From: Clavibacter sp. A6099
GTDB taxonomy: Bacteria; Actinomycetota; Actinomycetes; Actinomycetales; Microbacteriaceae
Assembly: GCF_021919125.1 (NCBI RefSeq)
Contig: NZ_CP083439.1
Location: 2,294,001 to 2,358,000, forward strand
Reading direction: 5' to 3'
Length of the DNA stretch: 64,000 nucleotides
In this document: positions 51,235 to 59,328 of the stretch, one piece after another
Layout of the letters: each line of letters starts with the position of its first letter
Numbering within the stretch: position 1 is the first letter of the stretch
The notes under the pieces: generated by a model
Seen by the model: only the letters and a program-made list of their open reading frames with translations
Told to the model about the DNA's origin: nothing
Databases searched by the model: none
Position numbers and translations under genes: made by a program

Positions 51235-52989
51235 TCACGGCCGCGGGATGTTCCGCAGGTTCGAGCGGGCGAGCTTCACGGCCTCGCCGACGCCGCCGTT
51301 CATCACGATCTTCGACATCGAGAGCGCGAAGCCCTTCACCTGCGCGGCCGTGATCTCCGGCGGGATGGAGAGCGCCATCGGGTCGGTCACGAGGTCGACG
51401 AGCGCGGGACCGTCGTGCGCGAACGCGGCCTCGAGCGCGCCGCGGATGTCGGCGGGGTCCTCGACGCGCTGGGAGTGGATCCCGAGGGCGGCGGCCACCG
51501 CGGCGTAGTCGACCATGGGCACGTCGACCCCGAAGTCCGGGATCCCGTCGACGAGCATCTCCACCTTCACGAGCCCGAGAGTCGAGTTGTTGAACACGAC
51601 GACCTTCACCGGCAGCTGGTAGGCGGCGACCGTGACGAGCTCGCCCATCAGCATCAACAGCCCGCCGTCGCCGGAGACGGAGACGACCTGGCGCTCCGGG
51701 TGCGCGACCTGCGCGCCGATCGCCATCGGCAGCGCGTTCGCCATGGACCCGTGCACGAGCGACCCGAGCATCCGCCGCCGCCCGTTCGGGGTGATGTACC
51801 GCGCGGTCCACACGTTGCACATGCCCGTGTCGCTGAGGAAGACGGCGTCGTCGGCCGCGACCTCGTCGAGGATGCTGGCCGCGTACTCCGGGTGGATGGG
51901 CCGCAGCTTCTCCGCCTTCGACGTGTACGCGCCGACGACCTGCTCCACCTTCTTGTCCTGCTCCTTGAGCAGCTTCTCGAGGAAGCGCCGATCGGTCTTC
52001 CGCTCGACGAGCGGCAGCACCGCGCGGATGGTCGAGAGCGCGTCGCCGTGGATCGCGATGTCGACGTCGGTGCGGCGGCCGAGGCGCTCGGGCGCGATGT
52101 CGATCTGCGCGGTCCGCACCTCCTTGCCGGGCAGGAACTGGTCGTAGGGGAAGTCGGTGCCGATGAGGATCAGCAGGTCGGCGCCCGAGATCCCGGCGGC
52201 CGCGGCGCCGTAGCCGATGAGGCCCGTCATGCCGACGTCGAACGGGTTGTCCTGCTGGATCACGTCCTTGCCGCGCAGCGAGTGACCGACGGGCGCCGCG
52301 ATCTTGTCGGCGAGCTCCATGAGCTCGGCGTGCGCTCCTCCCGCGCCCCGGCCCGCGAAGATCGCCACGCTCCTGGCGTCGTCGATGGCGGCGGCGAGCG
52401 CGCGCACGTCCTCCTCGGCCGGCACGATCGCGGGGCGGCGGGGCAGCGAGAACGCGGGCGCCTCGCCCTCCGCCTCGAACTCGGCCACGTCGCCCGGCAG
52501 CGTGATCACGCTGACGCCGCCGAGCGCGAGGGAGTGCCGCATCGCCTGGTCGACGACGCGCGGCGCCTGGACGGCGGTCGAGATCATCTCCGTGTAGTGC
52601 GAGCACTCGACGAAGAGACGGTCGGGGTGGGTCTCCTGGAAGTAGCCGGACCCGATCTGGTTCGTGGTGATGTGGCTCGCGATGGCGAGGACGGGCGCGC
52701 CCGAGCGGTGCGCGTCGTAGAGGCCGTTGATGAGATGGAGGTGGCCGGGGCCGCAGGATCCGGCGCACACGGCGAGCTTCCCGGTGAGCTGCGCCTCGGC
52801 GGATGCGGCGAACGCCCCGGCCTCCTCGTGCCGCACGTGGATCCAGTCGATGCCGCCCTTGCGGCTCCCGCCCGTGCGCCGCACCGCGTCGACGACCGGG
52901 TTGAGGCTGTCGCCGACGACCCCGTAGATGCGGCTCACCCCCGCCTCGATGAGCTGGGCGATGAGCTGGTCGGCGACCGTGCGAGCCAT
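51235..52989 (-). CDS. poxB: Pyruvate dehydrogenase (quinone) / pyruvate oxidase PoxB
   Basis: 584 residues, the length of PoxB. Thiamine diphosphate catalytic glutamate E55 in VRHEEAGAF, GSCGPGHLHLINGLYDA, and the Mg/TPP motif SGDGGLLMLMGE (GDG at 440-442) are all present, with the FAD-domain core (IGTDFPYDQFLPG) in between. The C-terminal VDLVTDPMALSIPPEITA matches the membrane-associating region of PoxB. It oxidises pyruvate to acetate and CO2 and passes electrons to quinone at the membrane. ATG 52989 follows GAAGGACGCAAC. Divergent from the DUF1684 gene. Confidence 0.95.
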   Translation of the reverse strand: MARTVADQLIAQLIEAGVSRIYGVVGDSLNPVVDAVRRTGGSRKGGIDWIHVRHEEAGAFAASAEAQLTGKLAVCAGSCGPGHLHLINGLYDAHRSGAPVLAIASHITTNQIGSGYFQETHPDRLFVECSHYTEMISTAVQAPRVVDQAMRHSLALGGVSVITLPGDVAEFEAEGEAPAFSLPRRPAIVPAEEDVRALAAAIDDARSVAIFAGRGAGGAHAELMELADKIAAPVGHSLRGKDVIQQDNPFDVGMTGLIGYGAAAAGISGADLLILIGTDFPYDQFLPGKEVRTAQIDIAPERLGRRTDVDIAIHGDALSTIRAVLPLVERKTDRRFLEKLLKEQDKKVEQVVGAYTSKAEKLRPIHPEYAASILDEVAADDAVFLSDTGMCNVWTARYITPNGRRRMLGSLVHGSMANALPMAIGAQVAHPERQVVSVSGDGGLLMLMGELVTVAAYQLPVKVVVFNNSTLGLVKVEMLVDGIPDFGVDVPMVDYAAVAAALGIHSQRVEDPADIRGALEAAFAHDGPALVDLVTDPMALSIPPEITAAQVKGFALSMSKIVMNGGVGEAVKLARSNLRNIPRP

Positions 52990-53096
52990 GTTGCGTCCTT
53001 CCGTCGGTGCGTCCAGTCAATACCCGGTGCCTCCGCGCGACCTCCGCGCGCCGCCCGCTCCGGGAATGCGACCGCGCCAGGCGCGTTGACCCTCAC

Positions 53097-53825
53097 GTGA
53101 CCGACACGACGACCGATCCCGCCCGCCCCGCCGCCGACCCCGCCGCCCTGGCCGCGTACGAGGCCTGGCACCGCGCCCGCCTCGCCGCCGTGACGAGCCC
53201 GTTCGGCAGCCTCGCGCTCATCCAGACGACCTGGCTCGAGCCCGGCCGGGAGGTCAGCGACCTGGAGGCGCTCGAGGGCCAGCCCGACACCGTCCAGCTG
53301 ACGCGCATCGAACGCACCTCGCTCGACACGGGCGAGCCCGAGCACGGATACCGGCTGTGGGACTCGGCGTCCCCGAGGAACCAGGCGTTCGAGGACATCG
53401 AGGTCTATCCGTACGCGCCCGAGTGGATCCTCGAGGGCCGCTTCGAGCGCGTCGACGACGACCGCGTGATCCCGTTCGAGCACATCGCCGACGCCGGCCG
53501 CACGCGCGAGCTGCCCGTGCCCGGCGACATCGTCGTCACCATCGAGGGGCGCGAGGTCCGCCTCAGCGCCTTCGCCGACGGCGACCGCCTCCAGCTCGTG
53601 TTCGCCGACGCGACCACCGGCCGCGAGAGCTACGCGCCCAGCCGCTTCCTCTTCATCCCCCGCCCCGACGGCGACGGACCCGTGACCCTCGACTTCACGC
53701 GCGCCGTCGTCCCGCCCTGCGGCTTCTCCGACTGGATGAACTGCCCGCTCCCGCCCGCCGGCAACCGCCTGACCGCGGCCGTCCGCGCCGGCGAGCGCCG
53801 GGTGGTCTACCGCGACGAGGCCTGA
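53097..53825 (+). CDS. DUF1684 protein
   Basis: 242 residues. The conserved C-terminal signature VPPCGFSDWMNCPLPPAGNR is DUF1684 (with its two cysteines), and earlier FADGDRLQLVFADATTG and RESYAPSRFLFIPRP match the family. GTG 53097 is the best start; an earlier in-frame ATG at 53007 adds 30 residues of Arg-rich sequence. Function unknown; many bacteria and archaea carry one copy. The stop overlaps the convergent nagA gene by 19 bases. Confidence 0.85.
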   Translation: MTDTTTDPARPAADPAALAAYEAWHRARLAAVTSPFGSLALIQTTWLEPGREVSDLEALEGQPDTVQLTRIERTSLDTGEPEHGYRLWDSASPRNQAFEDIEVYPYAPEWILEGRFERVDDDRVIPFEHIADAGRTRELPVPGDIVVTIEGREVRLSAFADGDRLQLVFADATTGRESYAPSRFLFIPRPDGDGPVTLDFTRAVVPPCGFSDWMNCPLPPAGNRLTAAVRAGERRVVYRDEA

Positions 53826-55003
53826 GCCGGGCCCGGCACCTCGACGCCCGCCGCCCAGACGCGGGTGACCGCGAGGTCGGGTGACAGCGCCACGACGTCC
53901 GCCGCGTGTCCCGCGTGCAGCAGGCCGAGGCGGTCGTCGAGGCCGAGCGCCCGCGCCGGAACGAGGGTGAGGGCGGCGATCGCGTCGGGCAGCGCCAGGC
54001 CGACCTCGCGCACCGCGATCCGCAGCGCCGCATCCTGCGTGAGCGTCGAGCCCGCGATGGTGTCGGCGCCCGCCAGCCGCGCCACCCCGTCCCGCACGTC
54101 GACGTCGAGCGCCCCCAGCCGGTAGCGGCCGTCCGCCGATCCGGCTGCCGCCATCGCGTCCGTGACGAGCGCGACGCGGCCGGGTGCGGCACGCAGCAGG
54201 AGCGCCGCGACGGACGGCGCGACGTGCACGCCGTCGAGGATCAGCTCCAGGGTCACCCACTCGTCGGCGAGCGCCGCCATGATCGGCCCCGGCTCGCGGT
54301 GGTGGATCCCCGGCATCGCGTTGAACGCATGCGTCAGCACGGTCGCGCCCGCGTCGAACGCGGCCCGCGCCACGTCGCCCGAGCACGTCGTGTGCCCGAC
54401 GGCCGCGACGACGCCCGCGCCCACGAGCCGGCGGATCGCGTCGAGCGCTCCGTCGAGCTCGGGCGCGATCGTGACCTGCCGCAGCACGCCCTCCCCCGCC
54501 TCCAGCAGGGCGTCGATGCGCGCGGGCGTCGGATCCACCAGGTGCCCGTGGGCGTGGGCCCCCGCCGCGTGCGGCGACAGGAAGGGGCCCTCGAGGTGCG
54601 CGCCGAGGACGGTCGCGTCCTCGGCCATCGCGTCGCGGATCCGCCCGAGCGAGCGCACGAGGTCGGGCACCGGGTTCGCGACGAGGCTCAGCACGGAGCG
54701 CGTCGTGCCGTGCCGCCGGTGCAGGGCGACGGCGGCGCGGCTCCCCTCTGCCCCGTCGTCGTGGGACCCGCCCGCGCCGCCGTGCACGTGCAGGTCGACG
54801 GAGCCGGGCACGAGGGTCGCGTCGCCGAGGTCGACCGTCCGACTCGCGGACGGGGCCCCGCGCCCGCTCCCGACCGCCGCGATCACGACGCCGTCCAGGA
54901 GGATCCACGCGTCGGCGGTCGAGCCCCGCGCGTCCACCGCCCGCGCCGCGCGGAGCAGCGTGGTCACGGTCTCGTCGCGCGCGGGCATGCCGTCATCGCG
55001 CAT
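53807..55003 (-). CDS. nagA: N-acetylglucosamine-6-phosphate deacetylase
   Basis: 398 residues of the amidohydrolase superfamily. LHVHGGAGGS (H72, H74) at the metal site, HLEGPFLSP with E138, VVAAVGHTTCSG, THAFNAMPG, LILDGVHV and VTDAMAAAGSADGRYRLG are all NagA signatures. It removes acetate from GlcNAc-6-phosphate in the cytoplasm for entry into glycolysis. Start: ATG 55003 (GAGCGG upstream) is favoured over ATG 54988, which has no ribosome site. nagB is not adjacent. Confidence 0.93.
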   Translation of the reverse strand: MRDDGMPARDETVTTLLRAARAVDARGSTADAWILLDGVVIAAVGSGRGAPSASRTVDLGDATLVPGSVDLHVHGGAGGSHDDGAEGSRAAVALHRRHGTTRSVLSLVANPVPDLVRSLGRIRDAMAEDATVLGAHLEGPFLSPHAAGAHAHGHLVDPTPARIDALLEAGEGVLRQVTIAPELDGALDAIRRLVGAGVVAAVGHTTCSGDVARAAFDAGATVLTHAFNAMPGIHHREPGPIMAALADEWVTLELILDGVHVAPSVAALLLRAAPGRVALVTDAMAAAGSADGRYRLGALDVDVRDGVARLAGADTIAGSTLTQDAALRIAVREVGLALPDAIAALTLVPARALGLDDRLGLLHAGHAADVVALSPDLAVTRVWAAGVEVPGPAQASSR

Positions 55004-55031
55004 GGCGCCGCACCCGCTCCGAGCCCACCCG

Positions 55032-57173
55032 CTAGCCGAGCACCTCGGGCCGCTTCCACTCCGCACCGTGCACGTGCTGGTCGAGGAACGCGAGCACCGT
55101 CCGGTACCAGACCACCGACTGCTGGGGCTTGAGGACCCAGTGGTTCTCGTCCGGGAAGACCAGGAACCGGTGCGGCGTGGTGCCGTCGTCGGCCGCGTGG
55201 TGCTCCGCGAGCTCCGACCAGAGGCGCAGGCTCTCGCCGATGGGCACGCGGTAGTCGCGGTCGCCGTGGATCACGAGCATGGGCGTCACGATGTCGCGCA
55301 CGGAGTGGTGCGGGGAGTTCCGGTCGAGCCCCTCGGCCGAGAAGATGCTCTGCCAGTACTGCGACGAGTCGGTGGTCGGCCCGAACTGGTCGAGCGACCA
55401 CAGGCTCGCGTGGCTGACGATCGCGCGGAAGCGGTCGGTGTGGCCCGCGACCCAGTTGGCCATGTAGCCGCCGAACGAGCCGCCCATCGCAGCGGTGCGC
55501 GTCTGGTCGATGTCGTCGCGCGCCTCGACCGCGTCCGTGATCGACATGAGGTCGGTGTACGGCGCCTCGCCCCACGCGTCCCAGCCGCGCGCGATGAAGT
55601 CGAGGCCGTAGCCGGTGCTGAGCGCGGGATCCGGGAGCAGCACCGCGTACCCGCGCGCCACCATCACCTGCGGCGTCCACCGCCAGCTCCACGCGTTCCA
55701 GCTGTTGAGCGGGCCGCCGTGGATCCACAGCAGCAGCGGCGCGGGCACCTCGGCCGACGCGCCCTCCGGCAGCATCAGCCAGCCGCGCACGCGGGCGCCG
55801 TCGGCGGCCGTCGTCTCGACCTCGGTCATGGTGCCGGTCGTCGCGGGGACGGGAGCGGGCGTCGCGAGCCCGGTCACGGATCCGTCGGCCGCCGACACGC
55901 GCACGGGGTGCGCCGGTGCCATCCACGAGGAGCGGAGGGCGAGCACGTCGCCGGTCTCGCGATCGACCTGCACGTCCGTGTAGGTGTGGTCGTCGGTCGT
56001 GAGCTGCGTCACCGAGTCGTCGAGGCCGATCCGGAACACGGGGCCGCGCCCGTCCTGGTCGGCGGTGACGACGAGCGCCTGCGAGTCCGCGTCGAACCGC
56101 AGCGACGAGGGCCAGCGATCCCAGTCGGCGGCGACGCGGCGGGCGTCGGATCCGTCGAGCGCCGACACCCAGAGCTCCTGCTGCGTGGGCGCGGCCGGGG
56201 TCGCGCGGTCGGTGCGCACGTGGGCGAGCAGCGCGCCGTCGGGGCTGATGGCCGGCATCTCCAGGTCGACGCCCGGCAGGTCGAGCAGAGTGCTGCGCTC
56301 CCCGGTCGCCACGTCGATCGACATGAGCGCCTGCCGGTAGCCACGGCGCTCCTTCACGCCGAGGGCGACGACGAGCGTGCGGCCGTCCGGGCTGATCGCA
56401 GCGGTGGCGTGCTCGAGCGTGCGGCCGGGCGCCGGCGTGAGGTCGCGCGGGCGCGGCAGCGAGGTCGGGTACGGGAGCGCGCCGACGGCCGGTGCCGCGG
56501 CCGCGGATCCGCCGTCCTCGGTCGCGGCCTCGGCGGCGAGCGCGGCGGCCGCGTCCGCCGTCGTGGGCCGCGCGGGCTGCTCGACGAGCGCGTCGGCGAG
56601 GTCGAGCGCGAACAGGTGCGGCTCGTCGGGGCCGAGGTCGTGGTCCCAGTAGCGCACGGGGTAGCTCTCGTGCAGGATCGCGTTGACCTTCAGGTCGGCG
56701 CGCGTCTTCCGCGCCACGGAGTCGGCCTCGAGCGAGCCGGATCCGGGCAGCAGCGGCGCCTGCAGGATCACCGTGTCCGCGTCGCGCGCGACGGCCGCGA
56801 TGCGGTCCACCCCGCCGGCGAAGCGGGTCAGCGCGCGGGCCTCGCCGCCGGCGGCCGGGAGGATCCAGAGCTGGGCCGCCTCGTTCCCGTCGGCGTCGTC
56901 GGCGTCGGGCCGGGAGGAGACGAAGAGGAGGTCGCCGGATGCGGTGAAGGCCGCGCCGCCCTCGCTCTTCGCCGAGCGGGTGAGGCGCCGCGGCACGCCG
57001 CCGCCCGCCGCGGGCACGACCCAGAGGGCGTGGCGGTAGCCGGTCCTCGCGGTGTCGAGGGTCGTGACGGTGAGCACCGCGCGGCGTCCGTCGGGCGAGA
57101 GCACGAGGCCGCCGAGGCGCGGGATGGCGATGAACTCGTCGAGGTCGGTGAAGGGGGTGCGGGTGTCGGGCAT
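55032..57173 (-). CDS. S9 family peptidase (acylaminoacyl/dipeptidyl peptidase type)
   Basis: 713 residues: a beta-propeller built from WD-like TolB repeats (about 20-420) followed by an S9 catalytic domain. The nucleophile is S566 in MGGSFGGYMANW, the aspartate lies in HGDRDYRVP and the histidine in FPDENHWVL. No signal peptide, so cytoplasmic. ATG 57173 has TAGCGT six bases upstream and looks leaderless. It releases N-terminal residues or dipeptides from peptides (family knowledge). The second S9 peptidase of the window, unrelated in subfamily to oligopeptidase B. Confidence 0.93.
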   Translation of the reverse strand: MPDTRTPFTDLDEFIAIPRLGGLVLSPDGRRAVLTVTTLDTARTGYRHALWVVPAAGGGVPRRLTRSAKSEGGAAFTASGDLLFVSSRPDADDADGNEAAQLWILPAAGGEARALTRFAGGVDRIAAVARDADTVILQAPLLPGSGSLEADSVARKTRADLKVNAILHESYPVRYWDHDLGPDEPHLFALDLADALVEQPARPTTADAAAALAAEAATEDGGSAAAAPAVGALPYPTSLPRPRDLTPAPGRTLEHATAAISPDGRTLVVALGVKERRGYRQALMSIDVATGERSTLLDLPGVDLEMPAISPDGALLAHVRTDRATPAAPTQQELWVSALDGSDARRVAADWDRWPSSLRFDADSQALVVTADQDGRGPVFRIGLDDSVTQLTTDDHTYTDVQVDRETGDVLALRSSWMAPAHPVRVSAADGSVTGLATPAPVPATTGTMTEVETTAADGARVRGWLMLPEGASAEVPAPLLLWIHGGPLNSWNAWSWRWTPQVMVARGYAVLLPDPALSTGYGLDFIARGWDAWGEAPYTDLMSITDAVEARDDIDQTRTAAMGGSFGGYMANWVAGHTDRFRAIVSHASLWSLDQFGPTTDSSQYWQSIFSAEGLDRNSPHHSVRDIVTPMLVIHGDRDYRVPIGESLRLWSELAEHHAADDGTTPHRFLVFPDENHWVLKPQQSVVWYRTVLAFLDQHVHGAEWKRPEVLG

Positions 57174-57179
57174 GCTCCC

Positions 57180-57185
57180 ACGCTA
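57180..57185 (-). promoter_or_regulatory. -10 element, leaderless S9 peptidase start
   Basis: TAGCGT on the minus strand ends six bases before the ATG at 57173. Confidence 0.5.
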
Positions 57186-57269
57186 GCCGCGGCGCGCGAC
57201 CGGCGTCGTCCGACCGGGCCGCCCCGACCCGCCTCCCGCCCCGTCGCTTGCCGCCCGTCCGCGGGATCC

Positions 57270-57281
57270 TTTGGGCCCAAA
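57270..57281 (+). promoter_or_regulatory. TTTGGGCCCAAA palindrome, candidate TetR operator
   Basis: A perfect 12-base palindrome with its centre about 37 bases before the TetR start, at the -35 region of the predicted leaderless promoter. Its place in the divergent gap between the S9 peptidase and TetR suggests that TetR binds here and may control both genes. Confidence 0.45.
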
Positions 57282-57299
57282 TCACTGGGACCGTCACGG

Positions 57300-57305
57300 T
57301 AGGAT
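57300..57305 (+). promoter_or_regulatory. -10 element, leaderless TetR start
   Basis: TAGGAT is followed by seven bases and the ATG at 57313. Confidence 0.45.
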
Positions 57306-57312
57306 CGAGCGC

Positions 57313-58212
57313 ATGGAGCGGCGAGCCGGTCGGGTCGGGAGGCCCGCGCGCGTCTCGCGGAGGCTCATCGCGGAGGCGGCCCTCGAGGTCGGCCTCAGCA
57401 CCCTCACCCTCACCTCGCTCGCGCACCGCCTCGGCGTCGACCACTCGACGCTGTACCGGCACGTCGCCAGCCGGGACGACATCGTCCTCCTCGCGTGCGA
57501 CACGGCCATCGCGCGGATGGACTGGCCGACGGTCCCCGACCTCCCCGCAGCGCAGCTCGTGGCGCCCGACGACACCTCGTGGCGCACCTACCTCGAGCAG
57601 GCCGTCGCGCGCATCTGGGACATGTACGACCGGCATCCGGGGCTCGCGAGCGCGATCCATCACCTCGACACCGCCCCCGACCAGGTCGTCCTGCGCTTCA
57701 CCGGGGCGATCCGCGACCTGACCCGCATGGGCTTCGCGGAGGCGGAGGCCGTGCTGGTCCTCGACACCGTGCTCGACATCGGGGTGGAGTCCTACGTCGG
57801 GTGGGAGCGCGTGCTGGCGGCGAGCGGCGGCGCGGCCGACCGGCCCGCGTCGTCGTCGCCGATCGTGGACGCCACGCTGCCGGCCGCCATGGGACGCGGG
57901 CTGCTCGCCCTGGCCGCCGACGGTATCGCGGCCGAGCACGCCGCCGACGCCGACGCCGCGGAGACGCCCCACGCGTCCCGGCGCGGCGGACCCTCGCACT
58001 CGGCTGGCGCCCCGGACGCGCTGCACGCTCGCGAGGAGGCGGCCCAGCGCGACGCGCTCGGCACCATGGACCGCGTCACCGCCAGGTTCTCCGGCGAGGT
58101 GTCGACGGGATCCGCCGCGACGCCGCGGGACTGGTGGCTGCGCAAGCTCGGCGTGGTCCTCGCGGGCGTGGGTGGGCTGCGCTCCCCCGGGCCGAGCGCG
58201 ACGGACCGCTAG
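57313..58212 (+). CDS. TetR family transcriptional regulator
   Basis: 299 residues. The N-terminal DNA-binding part is clear (IAEAALEVGLSTLTLTSLAH, then RLGVDHSTLYRHVASRDDIV, with the TetR recognition helix). The C-terminal ligand domain is unusually long because of a Ala/Asp-rich insertion (about 190-250, ADADAAETPHASRRGGPSHS). The ATG at 57313 fits the leaderless pattern; the upstream in-frame ATG at 57271 would start inside the operator palindrome. It is divergent from the S9 peptidase gene. Ligand unknown. Confidence 0.9.
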   Translation: MERRAGRVGRPARVSRRLIAEAALEVGLSTLTLTSLAHRLGVDHSTLYRHVASRDDIVLLACDTAIARMDWPTVPDLPAAQLVAPDDTSWRTYLEQAVARIWDMYDRHPGLASAIHHLDTAPDQVVLRFTGAIRDLTRMGFAEAEAVLVLDTVLDIGVESYVGWERVLAASGGAADRPASSSPIVDATLPAAMGRGLLALAADGIAAEHAADADAAETPHASRRGGPSHSAGAPDALHAREEAAQRDALGTMDRVTARFSGEVSTGSAATPRDWWLRKLGVVLAGVGGLRSPGPSATDR

Positions 58213-58811
58213 GAGCCGGCCGGGTCCCCCGCGTCGGCCGTCGCGTCGTCCGCCGACTCGTCCTCGTCGTCCTGCTCCGCGAGCACGGGCGCGAGCACCG
58301 CGCGCACCGCGGCGGCGCCGTCGTCGTTCAGGTGCAGCCGGTCGTCCGTGAGGGTGGGGGCGAGCTCGCCGTCGCCGAAGCCGAGGGCGGGCCAGAGGTC
58401 GACGTGCTCGGCGCGGACCGCCGGCGCGTACTGGCGGATGTGCACGTTGACGACGCGGATCCGCTCGGCGTGCTCGCGCCCGCGCGGCGGCACCGAGAGC
58501 ACGACGATCCCGGCCGCGGGGAGATCGCGGCGGAGGTGCGCGAGGATCGTCTCCAGCGCACGGACGGTCGCCTCCGGACCGCGGCGCGCCGCGCCCAGGT
58601 CGTGCGTGCCGCAGGACACCACGACGGTCGACGGCTCGGCGGCCACCGCGTCCGGCAGGAGGGCGAGCACGTCGTCGGTGGTCTGGCCGGCCCGGCCGAG
58701 GTCCACGATCCGCGCCTCCGCGTCGTCGCCGTCGGGGACGATGCCGCCCCAGCCGCCGTCCCCCGTCAGGCTGTCGCCCAGGAGGACTGTCGTGCGCGTG
58801 CGCGGTGCCAT
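58209..58811 (-). CDS. SGNH/GDSL-type hydrolase
   Basis: 200 residues, cytoplasmic SGNH fold. Block I is LLGDSLT with S14, the block III region reads VVSCGTHDLG (the usual G-x-N-D asparagine is His here), and block V is DDRLHLNDDGA with the Asp/His pair. So the Ser and the Asp/His are present, but the oxyanion asparagine is replaced. ATG 58811 follows AGAGGCGGATCC; an extension to 58862 is rejected. The stop overlaps the convergent TetR stop. Probably an esterase or acyl hydrolase; substrate unknown. Confidence 0.8.
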   Translation of the reverse strand: MAPRTRTTVLLGDSLTGDGGWGGIVPDGDDAEARIVDLGRAGQTTDDVLALLPDAVAAEPSTVVVSCGTHDLGAARRGPEATVRALETILAHLRRDLPAAGIVVLSVPPRGREHAERIRVVNVHIRQYAPAVRAEHVDLWPALGFGDGELAPTLTDDRLHLNDDGAAAVRAVLAPVLAEQDDEDESADDATADAGDPAGS

Positions 58812-58878
58812 GGATCCGCCTCTCGTCGTGCCCATCATGGTCCCCGCGCCCGGGGAAGTCACCGGATCCGCGCCGGCC

Positions 58879-59328
58879 TCAGCCGTGCTGCCGGCGCGCG
58901 ACCCGGCGCCACCAGCGACGTCGGCGCGGCGACAGCACGAGGACCGCGACGGCGATGAGGAGCGGGAGGGACAGGATCGCGGCGACCAGCGCGCCCGCCT
59001 GCCCGGGGTTCAGGGGGATGCCGAGCACGTCGATGGTGACGCGCGACGCGGCGCCGTCGGTGAGGTCGGTGATGTTGCGGTCGCCTGCCGCGTCCACCGG
59101 GACGGGCTTCCACGACTCGGACGCCGCCGGGTCGGGCGTGCTCCCGGCTGACGGCGTGCGCGCCGCGGCCGGTCCCTCACCCGAGATGATCGCGAGGTCG
59201 GCCCGCGCCTGCACGGGGGCGGACACGCTCATCGTCACCGCGGTCGCGAGGCCGGCCGACGCGAGGGCGATGCCCACGAGGGTCAGGAGGATCAGGCCGA
59301 TGCGCGGGGCCCCGATCCGCCGGCTCAC
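58879..59328 (-). CDS. Membrane protein of unknown function, coupled to the epimerase
   Basis: 149 residues with an N-terminal helix (about 12-33, LILLTLVGIALASAGLATAV), a Ser/Thr/Ala-rich extracytoplasmic segment and a C-terminal helix (about 112-132, LVAAILSLPLLIAVAVLVL) followed by an Arg-rich end. GTG 59328 overlaps the epimerase stop (GTGA), so it is co-translated with it. No family recognised. Confidence 0.72.
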   Translation of the reverse strand: MSRRIGAPRIGLILLTLVGIALASAGLATAVTMSVSAPVQARADLAIISGEGPAAARTPSAGSTPDPAASESWKPVPVDAAGDRNITDLTDGAASRVTIDVLGIPLNPGQAGALVAAILSLPLLIAVAVLVLSPRRRRWWRRVARRQHG

